Positions 8,634-16,443 of a stretch of DNA of 51,465 nucleotides are shown one piece after another (position 1 is the first letter of the stretch; every line of letters begins with the position of its first letter). The stretch is from Arthrobacter antibioticus. Its GTDB lineage: Bacteria > Actinomycetota > Actinomycetes > Actinomycetales > Micrococcaceae. The stretch is taken from positions 1-51,465 of the forward strand of contig NZ_JASISQ010000010.1 of assembly GCF_030063205.1 (NCBI RefSeq). Direction: 5' to 3'. Position numbers and translations under genes: made by a program. The notes beneath the pieces were generated by a model. The model did not search any database. It was not told where the DNA came from and saw nothing but the letters and a program-made list of their open reading frames with translations.

Positions 8634-8962
8634 CAGCAGCAGTCTTCGGTAGCTGCGGCTGCACAGTACTCCGGGTCCACTGTGAGCACAACGGCTAGCA
8701 GGTCCGTCAGGGCATGGCCGATCTTCGCATCCGCCAACTCGTAACGAGTTCGCCGCCCTTCCGGAACTGCCACCACCAGACCGCAGCCCCTAAGACATGC
8801 CAAATTGTTGGAAAGGCTTTGCCGGCTGATGTTCAGGGTCTGCGCCAAATCGGACGGATATGCCGGAGCGTTGCGCAGGGTCAAAAGTATTCGGGCCCGC
8901 TTGGGGTCAGAGAGAGCATGACCAAATCTGCCAAGTACCGACCAGTGAGCAACAGTTTCCAT
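8633..8962 (-). CDS. ArsR/SmtB-family metal-sensing repressor, CmtR-like
   Basis: A winged-helix repressor of 109 residues. The helix-turn-helix is YPSDLAQTLNISRQSLSNNLACL, followed by the wing VPEGRRTRYEL. Three cysteine positions match the Cd/Pb sensor CmtR: Cys56 and Cys60 in the recognition helix (ACLRGCG) and Cys100 with a terminal Cys pair (EYCAAAATEDCC). It likely represses its own operon with the downstream cation exporter and releases DNA on binding Cd(II) or Pb(II). A TAGTCT box six bases before the ATG suggests a leaderless transcript, and a palindrome overlaps it. The metal specificity is an inference from the cysteine pattern. Confidence 0.88.
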   Translation of the reverse strand: METVAHWSVLGRFGHALSDPKRARILLTLRNAPAYPSDLAQTLNISRQSLSNNLACLRGCGLVVAVPEGRRTRYELADAKIGHALTDLLAVVLTVDPEYCAAAATEDCC

Positions 8963-8968
8963 ACAAAA

Positions 8969-8974
8969 AGACTA
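8969..8974 (-). promoter_or_regulatory. -10 box of the cmtR-like operon (leaderless)
   Basis: On the minus strand TAGTCT is followed by six bases and then the ATG, so transcription would start at or next to the start codon. No Shine-Dalgarno is present. Confidence 0.55.
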
Positions 8975-8988
8975 CACAAATTTCTGTA
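8973..8988. promoter_or_regulatory. Candidate operator of the CmtR-like repressor
   Basis: The 16-bp sequence TACACAAATTTCTGTA is a palindrome with one mismatched pair. It overlaps the -10 box and lies just upstream of the start codon, the usual position for an ArsR-family operator. Confidence 0.55.
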
Positions 8989-9305
8989 TTCACAAAATTA
9001 TGAACAGTCATTAAGCACTTCAAACCACGCCCTTACTCTTATATTCGTGAGTGGCCCCAAGTCTCCGGGCTGCCTGCACGGCCGCTGATTTCAAGCGAAA
9101 GTCTCATGATCTGCTTGTTGGTACGCCTTCCTCTAGCAACTGCGCAAAAGTGGGCATAACTATTTAGATTGTGTTTGCCTGCCGTCCACCTGGTCGATAC
9201 CAGAAAATACATTGCCTTCCGTAGCTTGGTCACTGAAGCCAAAGGGGAGCCCGCTGCAACAACGCGGCCCGCCCTTGTGACCAAAACTATGAGGAGTGTC
9301 AACAC
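8989..9305. other. Divergent intergenic region between the metal-efflux operon and the glycerophosphodiesterase gene
   Basis: About 320 nt with an A+T-rich left part that serves the minus-strand operon. The right part should hold the promoter of the plus-strand GDPD-ABC operon, but I cannot define it. The only firm element is the Shine-Dalgarno GAGGAG (about 9290-9295). No gene is recognisable. Confidence 0.5.
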
Positions 9306-10088
9306 ATGCGCATCTATGCCCACCGCGGAGTTTCAGCGCATCTGCCGGAGAACACACTTGCCGCCTTCGCCAGTGCCATTGAGCTAGGTGTCGACGGTAT
9401 TGAGCTGGACGTACAGCTCTCGTCGGACGGAATCCCCGTGGTGATTCATGACGACACAGCCGACCGCACGACCAACGGAACTGGAAGCATTAGAGAGTTC
9501 ACCGCTCGGCAGTTGGGTCTGCTCGATGCAGGCCGTGGAGAATTTGTTCCTACGCTGGCTCAAGTCCTCAAGCTGGCAGCTGGCAAGGTATGCGTCAACA
9601 TTGAGCTCAAGGACCCCACTTCAGCGGGGCCTGTTTGCGAAGCTGTTGCCCAAGTAGCCGGATTGGACTGGTTTGCCTCGTCAGCTAACTGGAACTCCTT
9701 AGCAGATTTAGCAGCCAGGATTCCTAATGCAAAGGTGTACCCCTTATGTATTGGCAAACTTGAAAAAGTACGTGCGCACTTACCCCAGAGTGCCATTCTG
9801 GAACAGTTTGCTGGTCGAGGCCTCGCTGAGGCCATAGCCTTTGCCCTCAACAACGGCGGTGAAGGTGTCTCCGTCTGTGAACGGGGACTGGAGGAAGATG
9901 ATATTGAAACTATTCACAGCGCGGGGCTTCAGGCCTGGGTCTGGACAGTCAACGACACCGGACGGGCCCTGGACCTGGAGAAAATGGGTATTGATGCACT
10001 CTGCACCGACGACCCGGCGCTGATCCAAACTGCTAAAGTTCCTGGCACCGTCCGGAGCACAGATTCCACTTCAGTAGCGGGAAACTAG
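9306..10088 (+). CDS. Glycerophosphodiester phosphodiesterase, GlpQ/UgpQ type
   Basis: The enzyme hydrolyses deacylated phospholipids to sn-glycerol-3-phosphate and an alcohol. The family motifs are present: AHRGVSAHLPENTLAAF at the N-terminus (catalytic His and Arg), GIELDVQLSSDGIPVVIHDDT (metal-binding Glu/Asp and the second catalytic His), IELKDP, and a C-terminal VWTVND. There is no signal peptide, so it is cytoplasmic like UgpQ. Length is 260 residues. It is followed after 4 nt by two ABC permeases and a binding protein, so the operon probably imports and cleaves glycerophosphodiesters. Confidence 0.9.
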   Translation: MRIYAHRGVSAHLPENTLAAFASAIELGVDGIELDVQLSSDGIPVVIHDDTADRTTNGTGSIREFTARQLGLLDAGRGEFVPTLAQVLKLAAGKVCVNIELKDPTSAGPVCEAVAQVAGLDWFASSANWNSLADLAARIPNAKVYPLCIGKLEKVRAHLPQSAILEQFAGRGLAEAIAFALNNGGEGVSVCERGLEEDDIETIHSAGLQAWVWTVNDTGRALDLEKMGIDALCTDDPALIQTAKVPGTVRSTDSTSVAGN

Positions 10089-10092
10089 GTTC

Positions 10093-11070
10093 ATGGCGCA
10101 AGTCGTTTCAGCTACGTCACCATCCCGAACGCTCCATTTGGAGTCATCTTCCTCCGGGCGGAACCACGATGACGGTACCTTGGTCCTGCGCAAAAGGCGC
10201 ACACCCTGGAAATCGTGGCTTCTGTTTCTGGCATTCGCAGGTCCGAACGTGGCTTTGCTCATCATTTTTACCTACAAGCCCCTTGTGCAGTCGCTGCAAT
10301 ACTCGCTGCTGCAATGGAACATTGGCTCGGCGACCGCCCGTTTCATCGGTCTGGAGAACTACGTCAATTGGTTTGGCGATCCGGCCACCGCAAACGTGGT
10401 GCGAGTGACAGTAATCTTCACACTGACCACTGTGGCCGGAGGCATGGTCTTGGGCCTGGCACTGGCCCTGTTGCTAAACCGTAAACTCCGCGGTACCGGC
10501 ATGGTGCGCACGGTAGTCGTTGCACCTTATGTGTTGTCAGGAGTCGCTGTAGGACTGCTTTGGCTCTTTGTTTTCGACCCGAACTTTGGCGTTCTTGGCG
10601 GGGTTTTAAAGGCCCTCGGGATGGGGTCCCCTGATTGGTACAACGATCCTCAGTGGGCGCTGCCCATGATCATCATTGTCTACCTTTGGAAAAATGTCGG
10701 ATACGTGGCACTCATCTATCTGGCCGCGCTGCAAGCCGTGCCAAAGGACCTTCTCGAAGCCGCTCGGCTCGATGGCGCTGGAGCCTTCGCGTCATTTTAC
10801 AATGTGGTTTTACCGCTGCTTGGGCCCACCACATTTTTCCTCTCAGTGACCACCTTACTGAGCTCTTTACAATCCTTTGACATTATCCAGGCAATGACTA
10901 AAGGAGGGCCACTGGAAGGCACCACCACCATGATGTACCAGATTTACCAAGAAGGCTTCGCCACCGGCCGTGCCGGATATTCCTCGGCGATCGCGACCAT
11001 CTTGTTCTTTGTCCTGTTAGTGGTCACAGCCGTACAGATGCTGGTTATCCAGAAGAAGGTCCACTACTGA
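10093..11070 (+). CDS. ABC transporter permease, UgpA-type (CUT1 family)
   Basis: First of two permease subunits of a carbohydrate-uptake-type importer. About six hydrophobic segments follow a 35-residue cytoplasmic N-terminus. The EAA loop that contacts the ATPase is LLEAARLDGAGAFASFYNVVLP. It sits 4 nt after the GDPD gene and overlaps the next permease by TGATG. Length is 325 residues. The substrate is inferred as a glycerophosphodiester or glycerol-3-phosphate from the neighbouring GDPD; the sequence alone would also fit a sugar transporter. Confidence 0.9.
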   Translation: MAQVVSATSPSRTLHLESSSSGRNHDDGTLVLRKRRTPWKSWLLFLAFAGPNVALLIIFTYKPLVQSLQYSLLQWNIGSATARFIGLENYVNWFGDPATANVVRVTVIFTLTTVAGGMVLGLALALLLNRKLRGTGMVRTVVVAPYVLSGVAVGLLWLFVFDPNFGVLGGVLKALGMGSPDWYNDPQWALPMIIIVYLWKNVGYVALIYLAALQAVPKDLLEAARLDGAGAFASFYNVVLPLLGPTTFFLSVTTLLSSLQSFDIIQAMTKGGPLEGTTTMMYQIYQEGFATGRAGYSSAIATILFFVLLVVTAVQMLVIQKKVHY

Positions 11071-12008
11071 TGAGCTTGGATGTTCGAAAGAAAAATACCG
11101 TGAAGCTGGAGAATACGCCGCCCCTGCCCACGCTCAAGGATCCCGGAATGACTGGGCCATCAAAGGTACGGGCAACGACGAAAACAGGGCGGGCCAAACC
11201 CCGGATCGGCGGTTACCTCATGATGATCCTGGCAATGGCTGTCATGATTCTGCCACTTGTGTGGATGCTGCTTGCCAGCTTCAAGCAGCCCGAAGAAATC
11301 TATACTGTGCCAATTCAGTGGGTGCCGGAGTCTTTCAAGCTCTCCAACTACTTCGGCGCATTGGCCGCAGTACCTTTCGGTAATTTCTTCATCAACTCGC
11401 TGATTACAACTATTATTGGCGCCACCTTGAAGATCTCTCTGGGCTTGACCACCGCATACGCCGTTGTATTTTTAGAGTTTCCGTTCAAGAAATTCGTGTT
11501 CGGACTTGTGGTGTTCGCTCTCCTGGTGCCCCAACAAATCGTCATTATCCCCAACTACACCCTTATCTCGGACTTGGGCTGGATCAATACCTACCAGGGC
11601 CTGATCCTGCCCGGACTAGCCAGCGCCTTTGGCACCTTCCTATTCCGCCAGCACTTCCTATCATTGCCTCTTCCCATTTTGGAGGCGGCAGCCCTTGACG
11701 GTGCGAGCCACTGGACTCGGTTATGGCGTTTTGTGGTGCCGATCTCGGCTCCCACGATCGCCGCTGTTGCGCTGGTCTCGATAGTTTCCGAATGGAACGA
11801 ATACCTTTGGCCACTGTTGGTGGTCGACAAGGCCGAAATGATGACGTTGCCCGTGGGCTTGACGCTGTTGCAGAACAATGACGGCGTCACCAACTGGGGC
11901 GTCCTCATGGCAGGAACAGTGCTCATAACTGCGCCCGTGCTGATTGCGTTCTTTATGCTTCAGCGCAGGATCGTCACTGGGCTCACCTCCGGCGCCGTCA
12001 CCGGATAA
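11070..12008 (+). CDS. ABC transporter permease, UgpE-type (CUT1 family)
   Basis: Second permease of the importer. After a charged N-terminal stretch of about 45 residues come six hydrophobic segments, starting near GGYLMMILAMAVMILPLVWML. The EAA motif is LEAAALDGASHWTRLWRFVVP. Length is 312 residues. The start overlaps the preceding stop. No ATPase gene is present in the operon, so it probably borrows a shared MsiK/UgpC-type ATPase, as is common for CUT1 systems in actinobacteria. Confidence 0.9.
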   Translation: MSLDVRKKNTVKLENTPPLPTLKDPGMTGPSKVRATTKTGRAKPRIGGYLMMILAMAVMILPLVWMLLASFKQPEEIYTVPIQWVPESFKLSNYFGALAAVPFGNFFINSLITTIIGATLKISLGLTTAYAVVFLEFPFKKFVFGLVVFALLVPQQIVIIPNYTLISDLGWINTYQGLILPGLASAFGTFLFRQHFLSLPLPILEAAALDGASHWTRLWRFVVPISAPTIAAVALVSIVSEWNEYLWPLLVVDKAEMMTLPVGLTLLQNNDGVTNWGVLMAGTVLITAPVLIAFFMLQRRIVTGLTSGAVTG

Positions 12009-12114
12009 GGAACCTCCCAACGCCGCCCTTCTGGCAGTACTTTTCACCCAGTTCAACCGTGCTAAGCAATTCCCTGCCCTCTGAGCGGGCAGTACCCAAT
12101 TCAAGGAGAAAACC

Positions 12115-13464
12115 ATGTCAGCTTCACCCTTTGCAAACCTAAACCGCCGCCAGCTGCTCCAGCTTGCTGCTCTCATGGGTGGCTCGGCCGCCTTGGCTGC
12201 CTGTGGCGGACCTGCCGTTGGTGAGGCCGGCGGCGCGGCCACAGCCAAGGCCATCGATTGGACCTCTGTCACTCCTGCGAAGGAGATCACTTGGTGGTCC
12301 AACCACCCCGGCACTTCCAAAGAGATTGAATCTGAAATTATTAAGCGCTTCATGGCCGAGAGCGGGATCAAGGTCAACCTCGTCACTGCCGGGGCCAATT
12401 ATGATGAGGTTGCACAAAAGTTCCAAGCGGCATCGGGCTCCAGTAACGTCCCGGACCTCGTCATTGCCAGTGACGTATGGTGGTTCCGGTACATGATCAA
12501 TGGCCAGATTCTGCCCTTGGATGAGCTAAGCAAACATCTGGAATTCGATAGCGCGGACTTTAACACCACGTTGTATGACGACTACGAATTCTCGGATTCG
12601 CACTGGGCAGTCCCGTACGCCCGTTCCACACCACTGTTTTATTTCAATAAGTCTGTATGGGAGAAGGCCGGCCTGCCCGATCGCGCCCCAAAGACGTGGG
12701 ACGAGTTTGATCAGTGGGCACCCAAGATTCAGGCTGCCACAGAGGTTACTCCTCTGGGCCTGGGCAAGGGCACCTCTTGGACCGCTTGGTGGTTCTGCAA
12801 CATGCTGTGGGGAGCAGGCGGTGCGTATTCCAAGGACTGGAACATGACCTTGGATACGCCAGAAGCGATCGAGGCAGCCAAGTACCTGCAGAAAATTGTT
12901 TACGAAGACAAATCGGCAGCGGTCACTGCAAAGGATCAAGTGGCGGACTTTGGCGCAGGACTCACCGGGTGCACCATTGCTTCCACAGGCTCGCTCACGG
13001 GCATCCTTGCTTCATCTACATTTGAGGTCGGCACGGGTTTTCTCCCAGAAGGCAAGAAGGGACCGGCTTGCCCCACAGGTGGCACCGGCTTGGCCATCCC
13101 GGCGGGCAAGTCGCCCGAGCAGCAGTTGGCGGCGGCAATGTTCTTGAAGTTCCTGACCAATGCAGAAAATACGGCGTATTTCTCCTCGAACACCGGGTAC
13201 ATGCCTGTGCGTACCTCAGCACTGGAGGGGGCAACCATGAAGGCCGTCTATGCTAAAACCCCGCAGTTCCGCACAGCCGTGGATCAGCTCGCCGGAACGC
13301 GTGTGCAAGATTGGGGCCGTGTGTTTGTTCCCAACGGTGACAAGGACCTGACCACAGCATTGGAAAAGATCATGTTGCAGAAGGGTGATCCTGCCGAGGC
13401 ATTTGCTACAGCTTCAGCATCGATCGCAAAGTCCTACGAGAGCAACGTCAAGCCGTACTTGTAG
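12115..13464 (+). CDS. Extracellular solute-binding lipoprotein (family 1, UgpB-like)
   Basis: Substrate-binding component of the adjacent importer, anchored to the outer face of the membrane. The N-terminus has NRRQLLQ, compatible with a twin-arginine signal, and a lipobox ending in LAAC with the lipidated Cys at residue 30. The mature part has family-1 features such as WWSNHPGTSKEIESEIIKRF, ASDVWWFRYM and YFNKSVWEKAGLPDRAPKTWDEF. Length is 449 residues, with an AAGGAG Shine-Dalgarno. It is separated from the permeases by 106 nt, and a long hairpin terminator follows. The ligand is unproven. Confidence 0.92.
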   Translation: MSASPFANLNRRQLLQLAALMGGSAALAACGGPAVGEAGGAATAKAIDWTSVTPAKEITWWSNHPGTSKEIESEIIKRFMAESGIKVNLVTAGANYDEVAQKFQAASGSSNVPDLVIASDVWWFRYMINGQILPLDELSKHLEFDSADFNTTLYDDYEFSDSHWAVPYARSTPLFYFNKSVWEKAGLPDRAPKTWDEFDQWAPKIQAATEVTPLGLGKGTSWTAWWFCNMLWGAGGAYSKDWNMTLDTPEAIEAAKYLQKIVYEDKSAAVTAKDQVADFGAGLTGCTIASTGSLTGILASSTFEVGTGFLPEGKKGPACPTGGTGLAIPAGKSPEQQLAAAMFLKFLTNAENTAYFSSNTGYMPVRTSALEGATMKAVYAKTPQFRTAVDQLAGTRVQDWGRVFVPNGDKDLTTALEKIMLQKGDPAEAFATASASIAKSYESNVKPYL

Positions 13465-13511
13465 AGCTAAGCGTGCAGCGGCGGCTGGAGGATATTCCTC
13501 AAACGTAAGCA

Positions 13512-13574
13512 AGCGCCTGCCCTCGCGAACCAACTGCCAATCAGCAGGTGGTGCGCGAGGGCAGGCGCTCTTTC
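13512..13574 (+). terminator. Strong hairpin terminator after the ABC operon
   Basis: A perfect 16-bp stem (AGCGCCTGCCCTCGCG at 13512-13527 and its complement at 13554-13569) is extended inside the loop by a second imperfect stem (ACCAACTGC/GCAGGTGGT). It is followed by CTTTC. The position 48 nt after the binding-protein stop fits operon termination. Confidence 0.8.
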
Positions 13575-13700
13575 GTGGTGCGAGGTAGGCGAACAGCAGA
13601 AGCGTGAAGTGCGCGCGCACCAGTGGGCGGGATGGTGTTGCAGTGCAAAGCAAGAGATAATTGCGGGGATACGCACTGGCACAACCAAGGAGTTCAGCTG

Positions 13701-14672
13701 ATGTCACAGGCAAAAACCGAAACGGGGGCTATCACTGACGTCCCGGGCATCCGTGTTGGTCAGGCCCAACGCAGTTGCGATGGTTGGCTTACCGGGGTAA
13801 GCGTTGTTTTACCTCCACCGGGCACTATCGGCTCCGTAGATGTTCGTGGCGGCGGACCCGGAACACATGAAACAGATGCGCTAGATCCAACAACCATGGT
13901 CTCTACCGTGGATGCCTTGGCGTTGACAGGCGGCAGTGCTTACGGGCTGGCCGCTGCCGGCGGCGTACAGCGTTGGTGTGAAGAAAACGGGCGAGGCTTT
14001 GCGGTCCCAGGGGGAGTGGTTCCCATAGTTCCGGCCGCAGCCATCTTCGATCTTGGCCGAGGCGGTGACTTTTCCGCGCGACCCACGGCAGAGATGGGGT
14101 ACGAAGCGGCCCTGGACGCTGCAGGCACGGCCGAGGGTGCCGCCGTCGTCCGCGGAAATGTTGGTGCCGGAACAGGGGCAGTCATCGGTGCCGGAGGTTA
14201 CAAGGGCGGGTTGGGAACAGCATCGGTGCGTCTAACGGGCCGCAACGCGCACATCATAGTAGGGGCCCTGGCCGTAGTGAATGCTGCCGGCGTCCCTTGG
14301 CGGGAAGGCGAAACTTCTGTGGTTTCGGGGGAGGGGTTGAATACCACCCTGGTAGTGGTTGCCTGCAACGCGCTCATGAGTGTTGCGGACGCTAAACGCA
14401 CGGCCACTGCCGCTCACGCCGGGATGGCGAGAGCGCTAAACCCCGTCCATACCCTGGCCGACGGCGACACCATCTTTGCGCTGTCTACGTGCGCCGAAAA
14501 GTTAGTGCAACATCCATCAATTCCGGTCGCATCAATGATTGAACTTCAAAGTGCTGCCGCAGAGGCTGTGCGCTTGGCTATCCTCGATGGCGTTGCTTCG
14601 GCCAAACCAGTAACAACTCCGGCAGGTTCCCTGCAGCCTTACCCTCCAGCAAGACTGAGGAGGCCAATTTAA
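13701..14672 (+). CDS. S58 (DmpA/NylC-like) N-terminal-nucleophile hydrolase
   Basis: A 323-residue member of peptidase family S58, self-processing hydrolases that include the aminopeptidase DmpA and the 6-aminohexanoate-oligomer hydrolase NylC. Visible motifs are GAITDVPGIRVGQ, RGGGPGTHETDALDP, LTGGSAYGLAAAGGVQRW, RGNVGAGTGAVIG, and the probable autocleavage site GLNTTLVVVACNA, with cleavage before Thr215 as in NylC (Asn/Thr) rather than the Gly/Ser of DmpA. The ATG at 13701 has AAGGAGTT upstream; the longer frame enters the terminator region. No signal peptide is present, so it is cytoplasmic. The substrate cannot be told from sequence. Confidence 0.88.
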   Translation: MSQAKTETGAITDVPGIRVGQAQRSCDGWLTGVSVVLPPPGTIGSVDVRGGGPGTHETDALDPTTMVSTVDALALTGGSAYGLAAAGGVQRWCEENGRGFAVPGGVVPIVPAAAIFDLGRGGDFSARPTAEMGYEAALDAAGTAEGAAVVRGNVGAGTGAVIGAGGYKGGLGTASVRLTGRNAHIIVGALAVVNAAGVPWREGETSVVSGEGLNTTLVVVACNALMSVADAKRTATAAHAGMARALNPVHTLADGDTIFALSTCAEKLVQHPSIPVASMIELQSAAAEAVRLAILDGVASAKPVTTPAGSLQPYPPARLRRPI

Positions 14673-14871
14673 CATATTTGCACAATTGCACTAGAGTAGG
14701 TTGTTGGTTGTCTGTGCCTGCTAGCCTGTGGGGTGCCCAGCTTGTCATGGCGTCAAGCCATTGAAGTTGAGTACATGCGGATAAACAATAATTAGTAGCA
14801 AATCGAACGCCGATCTGAAACCGGTTCCTTTCGGGACCGTCTATGTCGGCGCAACAAAGTTAGCGGAGGAT
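14673..14871 (+). promoter_or_regulatory. infA leader with hairpin
   Basis: About 200 nt between the accessory block and infA. It contains an extended hairpin: GCCGA (14809-14813) pairs with TCGGC (14846-14850) and encloses a CGGTTCC-TTTC-GGGACCG stem (14822-14839). A possible promoter, TTGAGT (14767) with TAATTA (14789), lies upstream but is not strong. The stem is followed by the Shine-Dalgarno GCGGAGGA. It probably gives infA-rpmJ its own promoter and a structured 5' leader. Confidence 0.45.
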
Positions 14872-15093
14872 ATGGCCAAGAAAGACGGGGTCATTGAGAT
14901 CGAGGGCGTTGTGACTGAAGCGCTGCCCAATGCGATGTTTCGTGTTGAGCTGACGAACAAGCACATCGTTCTTGCCCATATCTCAGGAAAAATGCGCCAG
15001 CACTACATTCGTATCCTTCCTGAGGACCGAGTTGTGGTGGAGCTGAGCCCGTACGACCTGACACGTGGTCGTATCGTCTACCGCTACAAATAA
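14872..15093 (+). CDS. infA: Translation initiation factor IF-1
   Basis: IF-1 blocks the ribosomal A site during initiation. It is a single OB-fold protein: [51 protein letters not shown], then [20 protein letters not shown]. Its length of 73 residues is standard. GGAGGA lies directly upstream. It is followed by rpmJ, rpsM, rpsK, rpoA and rplQ, the usual order. Confidence 0.98.
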   Translation: MAKKDGVIEIEGVVTEALPNAMFRVELTNKHIVLAHISGKMRQHYIRILPEDRVVVELSPYDLTRGRIVYRYK

Positions 15094-15122
15094 CCACAAC
15101 TGTAATCACGCAAAGGAATGCC

Positions 15123-15236
15123 ATGAAGGTCAAGCCGAGCGTCAAGCAGATCTGCGATAAGTGCAAGGTGATTCGCCGTAATGGTCGAGTCATGGTGATC
15201 TGCGAGAACCCGCGCCACAAGCAGCGCCAGGGCTAA
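15123..15236 (+). CDS. rpmJ: 50S ribosomal protein L36, zinc-ribbon form
   Basis: A 37-residue protein beginning [19 protein letters not shown] and ending [10 protein letters not shown]. The zinc ligands Cys11, Cys14, Cys27 and His32 are all present, so this is the zinc-containing C+ paralogue. The upstream CAAAGGA serves as Shine-Dalgarno. It lies 29 nt after infA. Confidence 0.97.
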   Translation: MKVKPSVKQICDKCKVIRRNGRVMVICENPRHKQRQG

Positions 15237-15426
15237 TCTCCTCGTTTTCGAGGAATCCCTGAGCAAATGCTCACGCAAGTAAAATAATAAGGCAGCACAA
15301 GTTGGACGAAGGCGGAGCAATCCGCAACCGTATCAACGGACCCCTGGTCGGAGGCCAGGGCCGCATCTTTCAAAAATGCGGGTGTACTGTCTACGACCTC
15401 CGGTAAACACCAAGGAGCAGCCAAAT
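15237..15426 (+). promoter_or_regulatory. Structured leader upstream of rpsM
   Basis: This 190-nt gap contains three inverted repeats: TCCTCG-TTTT-CGAGGA (15239-15254), GAGC-AAAT-GCTC (about 15261-15272) and CCCTGG...CCAGGG (about 15351-15369). It ends with the Shine-Dalgarno AAGGAG (about 15411-15416). It is likely an attenuator or regulatory leader of the rpsM-rpsK-rpoA group; no gene is seen. Confidence 0.4.
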
Positions 15427-15804
15427 ATGGCACGTCTCGCTGGCGTAGACCTTCCCCGCGAAAAGCGGTTGGAAGTAGCGCTTACTTACATCTACGGCGT
15501 GGGCAAGACCCGTGCGAAGAATGTTCTGACCGAAACCGGGATCTCCCCGGATGTTCGTGTCAAGGACCTTTCTGACGCTGAACTCGTTCAGTTGCGTGAC
15601 AACATCGAGGGTAACTACAAGATTGAGGGTGACCTTCGCCGCGAGGTCGCAGCTGATATTCGCCGCAAGGTTGAAATCGGTAGCTACCAGGGTATCCGCC
15701 ACCGTCGCGGAATGCCCGTGCATGGCCAGCGCACGAAGACCAACGCACGCACCCGCAAGGGTCCGAAGCGTACCGTCGCAGGCAAGAAGAAGGCCGGCAA
15801 GTAG
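15427..15804 (+). CDS. rpsM: 30S ribosomal protein S13
   Basis: S13 sits in the 30S head and contacts the P-site tRNA. The protein begins [30 protein letters not shown], has the helix-two-turn-helix region, and ends in the basic tail [20 protein letters not shown]. Its length of 125 residues is standard. The ATG at 15427 is preferred over upstream in-frame codons because it matches the family N-terminus and has AAGGAG ten bases before it. Confidence 0.97.
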   Translation: MARLAGVDLPREKRLEVALTYIYGVGKTRAKNVLTETGISPDVRVKDLSDAELVQLRDNIEGNYKIEGDLRREVAADIRRKVEIGSYQGIRHRRGMPVHGQRTKTNARTRKGPKRTVAGKKKAGK

Positions 15805-15909
15805 ATCCCGCTAACCGGTATAGAAAAACTGCTGAAGCCGTTTTTCAGATGCTGGCAAGTGTGGTTCAACCCATGCCGACCCCTCAATAAACTTTCGTAG
15901 GAGAATAAA
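15805..15909 (+). promoter_or_regulatory. rpsM-rpsK spacer with hairpin
   Basis: The 105-nt gap contains GAAAAAC paired with GTTTTTC (about 15822-15845) around a 10-nt loop. The Shine-Dalgarno TAGGAG lies just before rpsK. It may be a processing or attenuation site. Confidence 0.35.
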
Positions 15910-16311
15910 ATGCCCCCAAAGACTCGTGGAGCGGTTCGTAAACCGCGTCGCAAGGATAAAAAGAATATTGCGCTAGGCCAGGCGCACATCAAGAGCACCT
16001 TTAACAACACCATCGTTTCCATCACGGATCCTAACGGTGCAGTCATTTCATGGGCTTCCGCCGGTGAAGTTGGCTTCAAGGGCTCGCGTAAGTCAACTCC
16101 GTACGCTGCACAGATGGCTGCTGAAGCAGCTGCCAAGCGCGCACAGGAGCATGGCCTTCGCAAGGTTGACGTTTTCGTAAAGGGTCCGGGCTCGGGCCGC
16201 GAAACGGCTATCCGTTCACTGCAGGCTGCTGGTCTTGAGGTTGGCTCCATCTCGGATGTCACCCCCAGCGCCCATAACGGCTGCCGTCCGCCCAAGCGCC
16301 GTCGCGTATAA
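15910..16311 (+). CDS. rpsK: 30S ribosomal protein S11
   Basis: S11 forms part of the 30S platform near the Shine-Dalgarno helix. Conserved segments are [49 protein letters not shown] and the C-terminal [16 protein letters not shown]. Length is 133 residues with the usual basic N-terminal extension. Confidence 0.98.
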   Translation: MPPKTRGAVRKPRRKDKKNIALGQAHIKSTFNNTIVSITDPNGAVISWASAGEVGFKGSRKSTPYAAQMAAEAAAKRAQEHGLRKVDVFVKGPGSGRETAIRSLQAAGLEVGSISDVTPSAHNGCRPPKRRRV

Positions 16312-16443
16312 CGAGAATTAAAGTATCAGAGTTGGCCTTCACCCTTGGTGGGGGCCAACTCCGACGCCGTTAACTCTCGTCAGCCGCCATTTCCACTACC
16401 TGTGTTGCGTCATATAGCGGATGCTCGCTGAAAGGAAAACCCA
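16312..16443 (+). promoter_or_regulatory. rpoA leader with hairpin
   Basis: The gap contains a perfect 9-bp stem GAGTTGGCC (16329-16337) with GGCCAACTC (16353-16361) around a loop that itself can pair (CACC/GGTG). No T-tract follows, so a leader structure or processing site is more likely than a terminator. Confidence 0.4.

Noticed and set aside
9039-9323. Minus-strand frame in the region upstream of the GDPD gene
   Set aside because: No recognisable domain, overlaps the GDPD start and ribosome binding site.
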